Source: Hymenobacter artigasi
GTDB lineage: Bacteria; Bacteroidota; Bacteroidia; Cytophagales; Hymenobacteraceae
Assembly: GCF_012275535.1 (NCBI RefSeq)
Contig: NZ_JAAVTK010000007.1
Location: 124,001-188,000 of the forward strand
Direction: 5' to 3'
DNA length: 64,000 nt
The number at the start of each line of letters is the position of its first letter. Position 1 is the first letter of the stretch. Under the pieces are notes generated by a model. It worked only from the letters and a program-made list of their open reading frames with translations, made no database searches and was not told the origin of the DNA. Positions 56,036 to 64,000 of the stretch are shown piece after piece. Position numbers and translations under genes: made by a program.

Positions 56036-56707
56036 TTACGCCTTGCTGTTCGGCGCTTCGCCGCCTACCATGCGCGAAACTAGGCCGTGGTCCTCCTTGG
56101 TTTCGGCCCACACCACGCCCACCACGTGCAGCGCAATGAAGCCCATAATGAGGTACATCGTCACGTTGTGGATTTCTCCGGCGGTGTGGTGCATGGGGCC
56201 GAAGAAGGCCGTGTCCTCGTATATCATGATGAGGCCGGTGGCCACCATGATGGTGAGGAAGATATAAAACAGCGCGTAGGTGGTTTTGGCAAACAGAATT
56301 TTACCGGCCTTGCTCTTATCGACGGGTGGGGCGAGGCGGTAGCGGCGCAGAATCTCCATCAGCCGAGCCGAGAAGCGCAGCTCCGACGGCCCCGCGAGCT
56401 GCAGGCCCAGCCGCAGCACCCACAGGGCCACCAGTGCCCAGCCGAAATAGATGTGCCAGGTCCAGATGCGCTCGCTGATGATGTGCGCAAAAGCACCGCC
56501 CTGCTTCGCGGTTATCGTGACGTTGGCCTTGCTCATGGCCTGCTGGAACTCGGGCACCGCCGACTTGGATTTGACTATCACCTTCTGAAACAGAATGGTA
56601 ATCAATTGCAGGCTAATCAGTAAGGCATTGGCCCAGTGCCAAAACCGCAACGGGGCGCGGTAGTCTTTAATGGGGGCTTCGACGGCGGGGGCAACGGCTT
56701 GGTACAT
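56036..56707 (-). CDS. Cytochrome b561-type membrane protein
   Basis: The ATG at 56707 gives a 223-residue protein with four membrane segments and the haem-ligand histidines expected for the cytochrome b561 / hydrogenase b-subunit family: RFWHWANALLI, IWTWHIYFGWALVAL, HHTAGEIHNVTMYLIM and FIALHVVGVVWAE. It carries electrons across the inner membrane. The partner dehydrogenase is not in the window. The next upstream gene, an aminotransferase, is 22 bases away on the same strand but has no clear link. Confidence 0.88.
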   Translation of the reverse strand: MYQAVAPAVEAPIKDYRAPLRFWHWANALLISLQLITILFQKVIVKSKSAVPEFQQAMSKANVTITAKQGGAFAHIISERIWTWHIYFGWALVALWVLRLGLQLAGPSELRFSARLMEILRRYRLAPPVDKSKAGKILFAKTTYALFYIFLTIMVATGLIMIYEDTAFFGPMHHTAGEIHNVTMYLIMGFIALHVVGVVWAETKEDHGLVSRMVGGEAPNSKA

Positions 56708-56729
56708 AGCTGCGGTGGAGAATAAATGA

Positions 56730-57974
56730 TTAAGCAGGGAGAGCAATGGCAGCTTCTACGGCCGCAGCGGGCACGGGTTCGAGGCGGCCGGGATAGGCCA
56801 GCAGCGCGTGCGCCAGGCAGTAGAGCGCCGCCGCCAAATCGGTCTGGTTGATGACGTAGGCCAGGCGCACTTCCTGCCGGCCCAGGCCCGGCGTGCGGTA
56901 GAAGCCGTTGGCCGGCGACAGCATCAGGGTCTGATTATCGAGGGTGAAAGCTTCGAGCAGCCACTGGCCAAACTTCTCGGCATCGTCCACGGGCAGGCGG
57001 GCCACTACGTAGAAGGCCCCGCCCGGCACCGGGCACACCACGCCCGGCATGGCACGCAGGGCATTCACGGTAAGGTCGCGCCGGGCCTGGTACTCGGCGC
57101 GGGTTTCGTCGAAATAGGTGGCGGGCAGGTCGCAGGCGGCTTCGGCGGCAATCATTTCCAGTACCGGCGGGCAGACGCGCATTTGCCCGAAGTGAAACGC
57201 TGCCTGCCAGATGTTGGGGTTGCGCGTGACGAGCGCGCCTACGCGGGCCCCGCAGGCGCTGTAGCGTTTCGAAATCGTGTCGACCATCACTACGTGCTGC
57301 TCGCTGCCGGCCAGGCTCAGGGCGCTGGTGGCGTGGGCGCCGTCATAGCAGTACTCGCGGTAGGCTTCGTCCGAAATCAGGTACAAGTCGTGCTGCTTGC
57401 ACAGGCCCAGCAGGGCATCCAGCTCGTCGCGCCGGTACACGTAGCCGGTGGGGTTGCTGGGGTTGCAGATGAGAATAGCCCGGGTGCGAGGCGTAATAAC
57501 CGCCTCAAAATCAGCCATCGGGGGTAGCGCAAAGCCGTCCTCGATGTGCGCCGTCACGGCCACGATGCGCACGTCGGCTGCGATGGCAAAGGCCGTGTAA
57601 GCACCATAAAAGGGCTCGGCCACAATCACCTCATCGCCCGGGTTCAGGCAGCTGAGCATGGCGAAGAGAATGGCCTCGCTGCCCGCCGTGGTCACCATAA
57701 TGTCCTCGAAACGCGCCGGAATACCGGCGCGCCGGTAGTAGGTTTCCAGCTTGCGGCGGTAGCTGTCGGTGCCCGCGCCGGGGGCGTAGCCCAGCACCGC
57801 GATGTCGGCATTGCGCACGGCAGCCAGCATTTCGGGCGGCGTCAGCACATCGGGCTGGCCAATGTTGAGGGGATAAACGATTTTGCCCAGTTGGCGGGCG
57901 GCATCAGCATAAGGCAGCAGCTTGCGAAACGGCGAAACGGGCATGGCCTGCCCGCGCTTGGATACTTCTGGCAT
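56730..57974 (-). CDS. Class I/II PLP-dependent aminotransferase
   Basis: The 414-residue protein has the fold-type I aminotransferase landmarks: PLNIGQPDVLTPPEML, the SNPTGYVY motif, the PLP-binding DEAY region (LYLISDEAYREYCYDG), the Schiff-base lysine in TISKRYSACGARVG near residue 236 and a C-terminal arginine in GRQEVRLAYV. It is closest to aspartate/aromatic aminotransferases of the AspC-like subgroup. The precise amino acid substrate is unknown. Confidence 0.92.
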   Translation of the reverse strand: MPEVSKRGQAMPVSPFRKLLPYADAARQLGKIVYPLNIGQPDVLTPPEMLAAVRNADIAVLGYAPGAGTDSYRRKLETYYRRAGIPARFEDIMVTTAGSEAILFAMLSCLNPGDEVIVAEPFYGAYTAFAIAADVRIVAVTAHIEDGFALPPMADFEAVITPRTRAILICNPSNPTGYVYRRDELDALLGLCKQHDLYLISDEAYREYCYDGAHATSALSLAGSEQHVVMVDTISKRYSACGARVGALVTRNPNIWQAAFHFGQMRVCPPVLEMIAAEAACDLPATYFDETRAEYQARRDLTVNALRAMPGVVCPVPGGAFYVVARLPVDDAEKFGQWLLEAFTLDNQTLMLSPANGFYRTPGLGRQEVRLAYVINQTDLAAALYCLAHALLAYPGRLEPVPAAAVEAAIALPA

Positions 57975-58053
57975 AAAATCAAATTAAATCTCCGGCCGGC
58001 GCGGCATCGGCCACCAGCTTACTTGGTTGGCTAAATATACGGCTCGCAGTCCC

Positions 58054-59019
58054 TCACAAGCACTTCTTATACAGATTATACAGAATCCGGTTGTCGGCAT
58101 CGCTGAGCGGCGTACCTACGTTTTGCTGAATGAAATGCAGCTTAAACGCCCGGATAGCCGCCGGCAAATCCCGCGTGTCGTACCCGATAATGCGCAGCGC
58201 CTCGCGGGGGCTGAACACCGTAATCGGTCCGTTCAGCCGCGCCAGCTGGGCATCCACTTTGCTGGTGTCCACGGGCAGGATGGTGGCCATCGGCACATCG
58301 TCCGGGGCCGGCAGGGGTGGGGTGAGCAGGCGGCCGGCCAGGGCGGCGGCACTGTCGGCCACAAAGGGGCTGGGCAGCGGCCCGGCATCGTACCACAGGC
58401 CAAAACCGTTGGTAGCCAGCCGCTTCCAGGGAAACAAGGCGCTGGGGTCATTCTTGCGGCTGGGCGCAATGTCGGCATGGCCGATGAAGTTGGCCGCCGG
58501 AATATTGTAGGCTTTTTTCAGGCCGCCCAGAATGTGCATCAGGCTGGTAATCTGCGCTTCGGCAAAGGGCTCGGTGCCATTGTTATCCAGCTCAATCCCG
58601 ATGGATGAAGAGTTGATGTCCGTGGTATTGCCCCAGCGGGCCACGCCGCCGTGCCAGGCCCGGAGGTAGTCGTTCAGCATATGATACACCCGGCCGTCGC
58701 GCCCAATCACGTAGTGGGCGCTCACCTGCGTGCTGGGCAGGGTGAACGTCTTGAGCGTCTGGGCCGTGGAGTCCTGCGCCGTGTGGTGAATGACGACGTA
58801 GTTGGGCTTGCGCAAGTTGAAATTGGTGGTGCCCACCCAGTACTTGCCCAGCAGGCTGTCGCCGCCCGGCGTGGTGCCCGGCATGGCGCGCAGGGCCTCG
58901 GCATAGGCCTTCACCTGGGCTTTATACGACTTGTTGGTGGCGGCGTAGGGGTTGCGTTGGACGGCGCAGGCGGCCAGAGCGGCAGCGCAGGCCAGGCCCA
59001 GGCAGTGGCGAAGGGTCAT
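58054..59019 (-). CDS. N-acetylmuramoyl-L-alanine amidase lipoprotein (amidase_2)
   Basis: The ATG at 59019 begins a lipoprotein signal (LGLACAAALAACA). The catalytic domain has VVIHHTAQDSTAQTL (first zinc histidine), VSAHYVIGRDGRVYHM, AWHGGVARWGNTTDINSSSI and FIGHADIAPSRKNDP (second histidine and zinc Asp). These are the AmpD/amidase_2 signatures. The enzyme cuts the bond between muramic acid and the peptide of peptidoglycan, here probably at the cell envelope. The C-terminal 100 residues resemble a small peptidoglycan-binding helical region. Confidence 0.93.
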   Translation of the reverse strand: MTLRHCLGLACAAALAACAVQRNPYAATNKSYKAQVKAYAEALRAMPGTTPGGDSLLGKYWVGTTNFNLRKPNYVVIHHTAQDSTAQTLKTFTLPSTQVSAHYVIGRDGRVYHMLNDYLRAWHGGVARWGNTTDINSSSIGIELDNNGTEPFAEAQITSLMHILGGLKKAYNIPAANFIGHADIAPSRKNDPSALFPWKRLATNGFGLWYDAGPLPSPFVADSAAALAGRLLTPPLPAPDDVPMATILPVDTSKVDAQLARLNGPITVFSPREALRIIGYDTRDLPAAIRAFKLHFIQQNVGTPLSDADNRILYNLYKKCL

Positions 59020-59102
59020 CGGGCAAGGAAAAGTGTCGAGGAGAGAACAGCTAATTAGCGGTCCAAATTTCCGCAAAAAAGCCGGTGGCTCAACGTTCGC
59101 CG

Positions 59103-59885
59103 TTAATTGGTTGGGGCCTTGCGGAACAGAAAATGCGGAAATACCGTGATGCCGATGGTGGCATAGCCCCGGTTTTGCTTCAGGTCGCGCACCCCGGGGT
59201 CGTAAGTCAGGTTCGGGTCTTTTTCGTTGTAGCCAAATGTGCTCGACGTGCCCCAGCCCGCCTGCAGCTGCACGGGCCGGTTTTCGGCAGGGCCCGTGCC
59301 GAGCCGCACCCGCATAAATACCATCGGCTCGCTGCGGGTCATGCTGCTTAGGTCAACAGGGCTCCCAAGGTTGGTCAGGTGCGTGAAATTTACCTGCGTA
59401 ACGCGGTAGGCGGCTCCAAACGACAAGGCATCGCTGGCTTGCAAGATGCCGTAGGCTTCACCAAATACTTTGTTGTAGCGCGCATCAAATTCGTACTTAG
59501 TAGGATAGCCAAACAGAAAGCCGCCCTTGGAATAGGCTGCTGTACTCTGCGCCTGCCCGATGCCGCCCAATGCGCCCACCAGCCATTGGGTGCCCGGCTG
59601 CCAGTAGGTGCCCACGGCCAGGTCGTACTGGTGCCCACGGTAGTAGGTGCTGTCCCGCGATTTATCGCGCAGGTTGCTATACGCCGCCCGCACCAGCAGG
59701 TGCCGCACCGGCGAGTAGGTCGCCGCCACATCGGCCCGGCCATTGAGGTAGGTGCTGAGGGTGAGCTCGCCTTGGTTTTTATCGGTAATCTGCGGGGCCG
59801 CGCACTGCATAGGCATGTACACGACGCAGCTGGTTAGGAATAGGCTGAAGCCCGTACTCAGGAAAAGTAGTAGCCGTTGGCTCAT
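59103..59885 (-). CDS. Outer-membrane lipoprotein of unknown function
   Basis: The N-terminus is a lipoprotein signal (LLLFLSTGFSLFLTSC). The remaining about 240 residues alternate short beta-strands (RADVAATYSPVRHLLVRAAY, YDLAVGTYWQP, LVGALGGIGQA) typical of a small outer-membrane beta-barrel. No specific family was recognised. It follows the RNase Y terminator and stands as its own unit. Confidence 0.7.
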   Translation of the reverse strand: MSQRLLLFLSTGFSLFLTSCVVYMPMQCAAPQITDKNQGELTLSTYLNGRADVAATYSPVRHLLVRAAYSNLRDKSRDSTYYRGHQYDLAVGTYWQPGTQWLVGALGGIGQAQSTAAYSKGGFLFGYPTKYEFDARYNKVFGEAYGILQASDALSFGAAYRVTQVNFTHLTNLGSPVDLSSMTRSEPMVFMRVRLGTGPAENRPVQLQAGWGTSSTFGYNEKDPNLTYDPGVRDLKQNRGYATIGITVFPHFLFRKAPTN

Positions 59886-59943
59886 GAGTTCGATAGAAAA
59901 TAGGTGGGGTTTCGGGGCAGAGGGAAGTTAGGAAGTTAAGCAC

Positions 59944-59977
59944 AAAAAAGCCCCCGCAACTTTCGCTGCGAGGGCTT
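59944..59977 (-). terminator. RNase Y gene terminator
   Basis: On the minus strand the hairpin AAGCCCTCGCA / TGCGGGGGCTT is followed by TTTTT, about 40 bases after the rny stop. Confidence 0.88.
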
Positions 59978-60019
59978 CCGTGGTTTCTTTTCGACGCACA
60001 AGCTAAAGCTTATGCCACG

Positions 60020-61708
60020 TTACTTGGCGTAGGCCACGGCGCGCATCTCCCGGATTACGGTGATTTTAATCTGGCCGGGGTACTGCATTTCCTTCTCGAT
60101 TTTCTGCGAAATCTCGAAGCTTAGCTCGGCGGCGCGCTCGTCGGTCACGTTCTCGGCGTCCACCATCACGCGCAGCTCGCGGCCGGCCTGGATGGCAAAG
60201 CACTGGTTCACGCCCTTGAAGCCGTTGGCGGTTTCTTCCAGCTGCTTCAGGCGCTTGATGTAGCTCTCCATCATCTCGCGGCGGGCGCCGGGGCGCGAGC
60301 CCGAAATGGCGTCGCAGGCCTGTACCAGCGGCGAAATCATGGCCGTCATCTCAATCTCATCGTGGTGGGCACCGATGGCGTTTACCACGTCGGGGTGCTC
60401 TTTCCACTTCTTGGCCATCTCCATGCCCAGAATGGCGTGGGGCAGCTCGGGCTCCTCGGTGCTCACCTTGCCGATGTCGTGCAGCAGGCCGGCGCGCTTG
60501 GCTTTCTTCACGTCGAGGCCCATCTCGGCGGCCATGGTGGCGCAGAGGTTGGCTACTTCGCGGCTGTGCTGCAGCAGGTTCTGGCCGTAGGATGAGCGGA
60601 AGCGCATGCGGCCCACCATCTTAATCAGCTCGGGGTGCAGGCCGTGAATGCCCAGGTCGATGATGGTTTTCTCGCCAATCTCAACGATTTCCTCTTCAAT
60701 GTTCTTGCGGGTCTTCGCCACAATCTCCTCCACGCGGGCCGGGTGAATGCGGCCGTCCTTCACCAGCAAGTGCAGCGAGAGGCGGGCAATTTCGCGGCGC
60801 ACAGGGTCGAAGCCCGAGATGATGATGGCTTCCGGCGTGTCATCCACGATGATTTCAACGCCCGTAGCGGCTTCCAGCGCCCGGATGTTGCGGCCCTCGC
60901 GGCCGATGATTTTGCCCTTCACGTCGTCGCTTTCAATGTTGAAAATCGACACGCAGTTCTCAATGGCGTGCTCCGAAGCGGTGCGCTGAATGGTTTCCAG
61001 CACAATCTTCTTCGCGTCCTTGGTGGCCGTCAGCTTGGCCTGGGCCACGGTGTCCTTCACGTAGGAGCTGGCCTGAATCTGGGCTTCGTTCTTGAGGCTT
61101 TCTACCAGCTGCTCGCGGGCTTCGGCGGCGGTCAGGTTGGCAATGGTTTCGAGCTGGCGCTGCACCGAGTGCAATTGCTCGTCGGCATCGCGCTGCTTTT
61201 CTTCCAGCTCGGCCATCGTTTCCTCGTGGTCGAGGCGGCGCTTTTCGGCCTGGCTTTCCAGCTTGTCGCGCAGCTGCTGAGTGTCGGTCTGGTTTTTCTC
61301 GCGCTGGCGTTCGAGGTCGCTTTCCTTTTTCTGAAGCTGTTCGAGTTGACGCTGCGTGGTTTCGGTGAGCATCTTGATGCTCTGTTCCTGCTCCACCACG
61401 CCCTGGCGGCGCTGGGTCAGCTCGCCTTCCAGCTCGGCTTTGAGGCGGCGGCTTTCCTGGTCAAACTCGTTGCGCAGCGTCTTAAACTTGTTCTTCGACT
61501 GCTCCAGGCGCTCATCGGCCTGCTTGATTTTCTCGTCGCGAAGACGGTTGCCTTTCTCCTCCGCGTCGCGGAGGATTTGCTGGGCGCGGGCCTGGGCCTC
61601 GCCTTCATGGTCCAGCCGGGCTTTGCCGGCCAGCTGCCTGCCCACTACGATGCCCGCCACAAGGGCGACCACCGCGGTCAGCAAACAGTATAATATGATG
61701 GATGACAT
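60020..61708 (-). CDS. rny: Ribonuclease Y
   Basis: The 562-residue protein has an N-terminal membrane anchor ([20 protein letters not shown]), a long coiled coil (about residues 30-215), a KH domain ([20 protein letters not shown]) and an HD domain with [12 protein letters not shown] and the second GAHHDEIEM site. This is the complete RNase Y architecture. It starts decay of many mRNAs from the inner membrane. It sits just downstream of zapA and a coiled-coil gene, a common Bacteroidota order. Confidence 0.97.
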   Translation of the reverse strand: MSSIILYCLLTAVVALVAGIVVGRQLAGKARLDHEGEAQARAQQILRDAEEKGNRLRDEKIKQADERLEQSKNKFKTLRNEFDQESRRLKAELEGELTQRRQGVVEQEQSIKMLTETTQRQLEQLQKKESDLERQREKNQTDTQQLRDKLESQAEKRRLDHEETMAELEEKQRDADEQLHSVQRQLETIANLTAAEAREQLVESLKNEAQIQASSYVKDTVAQAKLTATKDAKKIVLETIQRTASEHAIENCVSIFNIESDDVKGKIIGREGRNIRALEAATGVEIIVDDTPEAIIISGFDPVRREIARLSLHLLVKDGRIHPARVEEIVAKTRKNIEEEIVEIGEKTIIDLGIHGLHPELIKMVGRMRFRSSYGQNLLQHSREVANLCATMAAEMGLDVKKAKRAGLLHDIGKVSTEEPELPHAILGMEMAKKWKEHPDVVNAIGAHHDEIEMTAMISPLVQACDAISGSRPGARREMMESYIKRLKQLEETANGFKGVNQCFAIQAGRELRVMVDAENVTDERAAELSFEISQKIEKEMQYPGQIKITVIREMRAVAYAK

Positions 61709-61839
61709 GTAATTATGGTTTTTGGGGTGGGGTAAAAACCATAACCAGGTAGAACGATTTTGCCCGGGCCGGGCGGAAGCGGCCGATTGCCGCGCCGCCC
61801 TGCCGGGCCAACGAGTTGTGTGCGTGCCGGGCGGGGGTA

Positions 61840-62133
61840 TTACCCCGTCAGCACCACGCCGGATAGTAGCTCGTCGAAACGAGCCAGCCGTTCGGTTAGC
61901 GCCGCATCGGTGCCATCCTTTTCCTTGCTCACTTTCAATTGGTCGGCCATTGTGGCCAACGCAACCATGGCCAGCAGGTCCTGTTTGTCCTGAATGCCGT
62001 AGCCTTCCCGGAATTCGCGCAGCTTGTCGCCCAACAGGCGGCCGGCCAGGCGCAACCGTTCCTCATCCTGCACGTCAACGCGCATGGGATAGTCCCGGTC
62101 AGCAATCCGAATTTTTATGGCTAATTCGCTCAT
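61840..62133 (-). CDS. zapA: Cell-division protein ZapA
   Basis: The 97-residue protein matches Zap[38 protein letters not shown] and a following helix [15 protein letters not shown]. ZapA stabilises FtsZ polymers at midcell. The 131-base gap to rny was examined and contains no obvious 6S RNA or promoter. Confidence 0.9.
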   Translation of the reverse strand: MSELAIKIRIADRDYPMRVDVQDEERLRLAGRLLGDKLREFREGYGIQDKQDLLAMVALATMADQLKVSKEKDGTDAALTERLARFDELLSGVVLTG

Positions 62134-62172
62134 AGGGCGAAAGTTAAGGCAGGGGGGTGAGGGTCGTTCGGT

Positions 62173-62469
62173 TTAGTCTCTCAAATAGGCAAGACACTTA
62201 TCCAGTTCGCGGATGTATTCGTTGAGGCGCAGTTTAAGTTCGTTGGCGTGGGTGGGTTCCCCAGCTATGGTGTGTACAAGTTTAACGATATTTTCCTGGT
62301 TTTGGCGCTCTTTTAGCAGGCGGTCTTTCTCGCGCACGTCGGCGCGGAGCTGCTGCACGGTGGTGTTGGCATCGGCCAGGTCCTCGCGCAATTGCTGATA
62401 GGCAGCCACTAAGGTGGTAATCTGCCGCTCCAGGCGGTCTAGTTGCGCAAGCTGTTGGGAAGAGGCCAC
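62173..62469 (-). CDS. Small coiled-coil protein next to zapA
   Basis: The 98-residue protein is almost entirely coiled coil (LAQLDRLERQITTLVAAYQQ and LRADVREKDRLLKERQNQEN) with a C-terminal helix ELKLRLNEYIRELDKCLAYL. A gene of this size commonly precedes zapA in Bacteroidota. A ZapB-like role at the division site is suggested only by size, coil and location. Confidence 0.75.
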   Translation of the reverse strand: MASSQQLAQLDRLERQITTLVAAYQQLREDLADANTTVQQLRADVREKDRLLKERQNQENIVKLVHTIAGEPTHANELKLRLNEYIRELDKCLAYLRD

Positions 62470-62593
62470 GGGCGAATAAATTTTGGGTGAAGATAAAGCG
62501 GCGGGCCGAAAGCTACGCTTTACCCGGCGCTTGCTCGCGGCTTGTGCCTCAGCAAGGTTTGAATTTGGGCACGGATGCGGAGCAAAACAAGAA

Positions 62594-62691
62594 CGTCAGG
62601 CTGAGCGTGCCTTCACATTCCTACCACAGTCATAATCCATCAGTTAGGATTAGCTGCACAGTAGCAATGCGTCGACAAGCCCAGCCTGACG
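62594..62691. repeat. Weak inverted repeat
   Basis: CGTCAGGCTG (62594-62603) and CAGCCTGACG (62682-62691) are complementary, with a mostly unpaired interior. It fills the gap between the M16 peptidase and the coiled-coil gene and resembles a decayed member of the palindrome families above. Confidence 0.5.
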
Positions 62692-62725
62692 CTGCCTCAG
62701 CCGTCACGACGGCCCATTCGTTGAC

Positions 62726-64000
62726 TTAGCTCTTGCCTTTCTTGGTCTTGGTCTTGATTTTGCTGCCATCGTCGAACTGCTTCTTCATCTTTTCATCCGT
62801 CGGCGCGGCCATTTCCGTGGGGGCGGGCATGGGCATCTTTGTCATTTCGGCGGCCACGGGCTTGCCTTCCATGTCCAGCTGCACCACGGGGTAGCCCAGG
62901 GCCTGCAGGGCGGGCAACTGCTTGTCGTCGCCCACCACCACGATGGCCATTTTGTCGGCCGGCAGGTATTGCCTGGCGATGGCCTGCACGTCTTCCTTTT
63001 TCAGGTTTTTCAGAATGTCGGTCTGCTGCTGCACGTAGCTGGGGTCGAGGTTGTATTCGACGAGGCGCGACAGGAACCCGGCTTTCTGCTGGCCGGTTTC
63101 ATACTTCAACGCATCGCTCTGGCCGATGGACGACTGCACGAAGGCCAGCTCCTCATCGGAAATGCCGTTCGGGTAGTTCGAAATCTCGCTCATGAACTCC
63201 TTCACCGACGCGGCCGTGGCATCGGCGCGCACGCCGGCCTGGGCCGTGAACGGGCCGGCGTAGCGCGTGCCGGCAAAGCCCGAGCGGGCACCGTAGGTGT
63301 AGCCCTTGTTTTCGCGCAGGTTCAGGTTGATGCGCGAGTTGAAGGCGCCGCCGAGCAGGTAGTTGGCCAGGTAAGCGCGGTAGTACGGGCCGGTGGCGTC
63401 GTACTTCATATCGGTGAGGTAGCCCACCCGAATTTCGGACTGCGCCGCGCCGGGCTTGTTCACGAAATAAATGGTCGTTTTGTCGGGCTGCACACCAGCC
63501 ATGTCGGCCGGGATGGTCACGTCCTTCTTCGCCCAGTTTTTCAGGAAGCCCAGCTGCTTATCCAGCGTGGCCTGGTCCACGTCGCCCACGGCCACGAGGT
63601 AGCTCACGTTGGGCGCGTAGTAGGTGTTGTAGAAGCTCTTTACATCGTCGAGCGTGATGCTGCCCACCGAGGTGGTAGTGCCCGCCACGGCCGTGCCGGC
63701 AATGTTGTTGGAGCCGTAAACCAAGCGGTTGTAGGTGAGGTCGGCCATCACGGCGGGCTGGTTGGCGAAGTTGGCAATCAGCTCTATTTGCTGCTTTTTC
63801 ACGCGGGCAAAGTCGGCCGCGTCGAAGCGCGGGTGCAGCAGGCGTTGCTCCAGCAGGGCCATGGTGGCGGGCAGGTGCTTGGTCAGGCTCTGCACGTACA
63901 CAGTGGTTTCGTTGTCGCCGGCGTTCACCGACACCGATGAGCCCAGCTTGTCGAGGGCGGCCGAAAACTGCTCGCCGGTGTACTTCTCCGAGCCCTCGTT
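62726..64000 (-). CDS. M16 family (insulinase-like) peptidase, N-terminal part outside the window
   Basis: The frame is open through the window edge (reading NEGSEKYTGEQFSAALDKLG before VSVNAGDN), so the gene starts beyond position 64000. The visible part is the end of the first M16 domain and the second domain, with FRLPADKMAIVVVGD-like VVVGD, LLGGAFNSRINLNLRENKGY (the conserved R..Y pair) and a Met/Lys-rich tail (KMPMPAPTEM, KIKTKTKKGKS). The zinc-binding HXXEH would lie upstream and cannot be checked. Such proteins often work as secreted or periplasmic pairs. Confidence 0.9.
   Translation of the reverse strand, partial: NEGSEKYTGEQFSAALDKLGSSVSVNAGDNETTVYVQSLTKHLPATMALLEQRLLHPRFDAADFARVKKQQIELIANFANQPAVMADLTYNRLVYGSNNIAGTAVAGTTTSVGSITLDDVKSFYNTYYAPNVSYLVAVGDVDQATLDKQLGFLKNWAKKDVTIPADMAGVQPDKTTIYFVNKPGAAQSEIRVGYLTDMKYDATGPYYRAYLANYLLGGAFNSRINLNLRENKGYTYGARSGFAGTRYAGPFTAQAGVRADATAASVKEFMSEISNYPNGISDEELAFVQSSIGQSDALKYETGQQKAGFLSRLVEYNLDPSYVQQQTDILKNLKKEDVQAIARQYLPADKMAIVVVGDDKQLPALQALGYPVVQLDMEGKPVAAEMTKMPMPAPTEMAAPTDEKMKKQFDDGSKIKTKTKKGKS

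Noticed and set aside
61709-61839. 6S RNA between zapA and rny
   Set aside because: zapA is next to 6S RNA in some proteobacteria, but the 131-base gap here shows no matching long bulged hairpin that I could see.

Overview
The window comes from a GC-rich member of the Bacteroidota, most likely a Hymenobacter-like Cytophagales bacterium. The signs are SusC/SusD pairs, type IX secretion (T9SS) C-terminal sorting domains, TAnnTTTG-like promoter boxes, RNase Y beside ZapA, and many large palindromic intergenic repeats. No rRNA, tRNA, CRISPR array, integrase or transposase was seen. Species assignment is inference.

Positions 1-6.4 kb hold a GEDHG-motif protein, a TonB-dependent receptor with a one-domain ModE regulator and a near-perfect Mo-box between them (a probable molybdate-responsive outer-membrane uptake unit), a Nudix hydrolase and a lipoprotein sugar dehydrogenase. 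Positions 6.7-30.7 kb are a carbohydrate utilisation locus. Its leftward operon is susC, susD, GH2, a clan GH-A enzyme, GH3, an SDR-type mannonate oxidoreductase and mannonate dehydratase (uxuA). It is flanked by a LacI-type regulator, a 1790-residue secreted glycosidase and a small SusE/F-like T9SS protein. Three AAACGTTTGC operators stand before susC, the large glycosidase and the SusE/F-like gene, which suggests one LacI regulon for a uronate-containing glycan. Each intergenic gap of the operon carries an inverted-repeat element.

Positions 31.5-39.2 kb are the accessory region. At least six two-gene cassettes lie head to tail on the + strand: three VapBC-like modules, two nearly identical copies of an unknown overlapping pair, and one further unknown overlapping pair. 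They are separated by a conserved GC-rich inter-cassette element. In five cassettes a TAnnTTAG box sits 4-5 bases before the first ATG, so leaderless transcription is likely. The array ends at an AT-rich operon of an ABC/OLD-like AAA ATPase and a small PD-(D/E)XK-like protein, a candidate anti-phage system.

Positions 39.3-45.5 kb hold clpB, then two decayed copies of its 3' end with its terminator, interleaved with members of a small secreted-protein family and a broken antitoxin gene. This looks like repeated segmental duplication.

Positions 45.5-64 kb are mostly ordinary: two DoxX-like membrane proteins, a 1471-residue T9SS adhesin-like protein, a HupE/UreJ-like protein, an M1-type peptidase, cytochrome b561, an aminotransferase, an amidase, a lipoprotein, RNase Y, ZapA, a small coiled-coil protein and the C-terminal part of an M16 peptidase running off the window.
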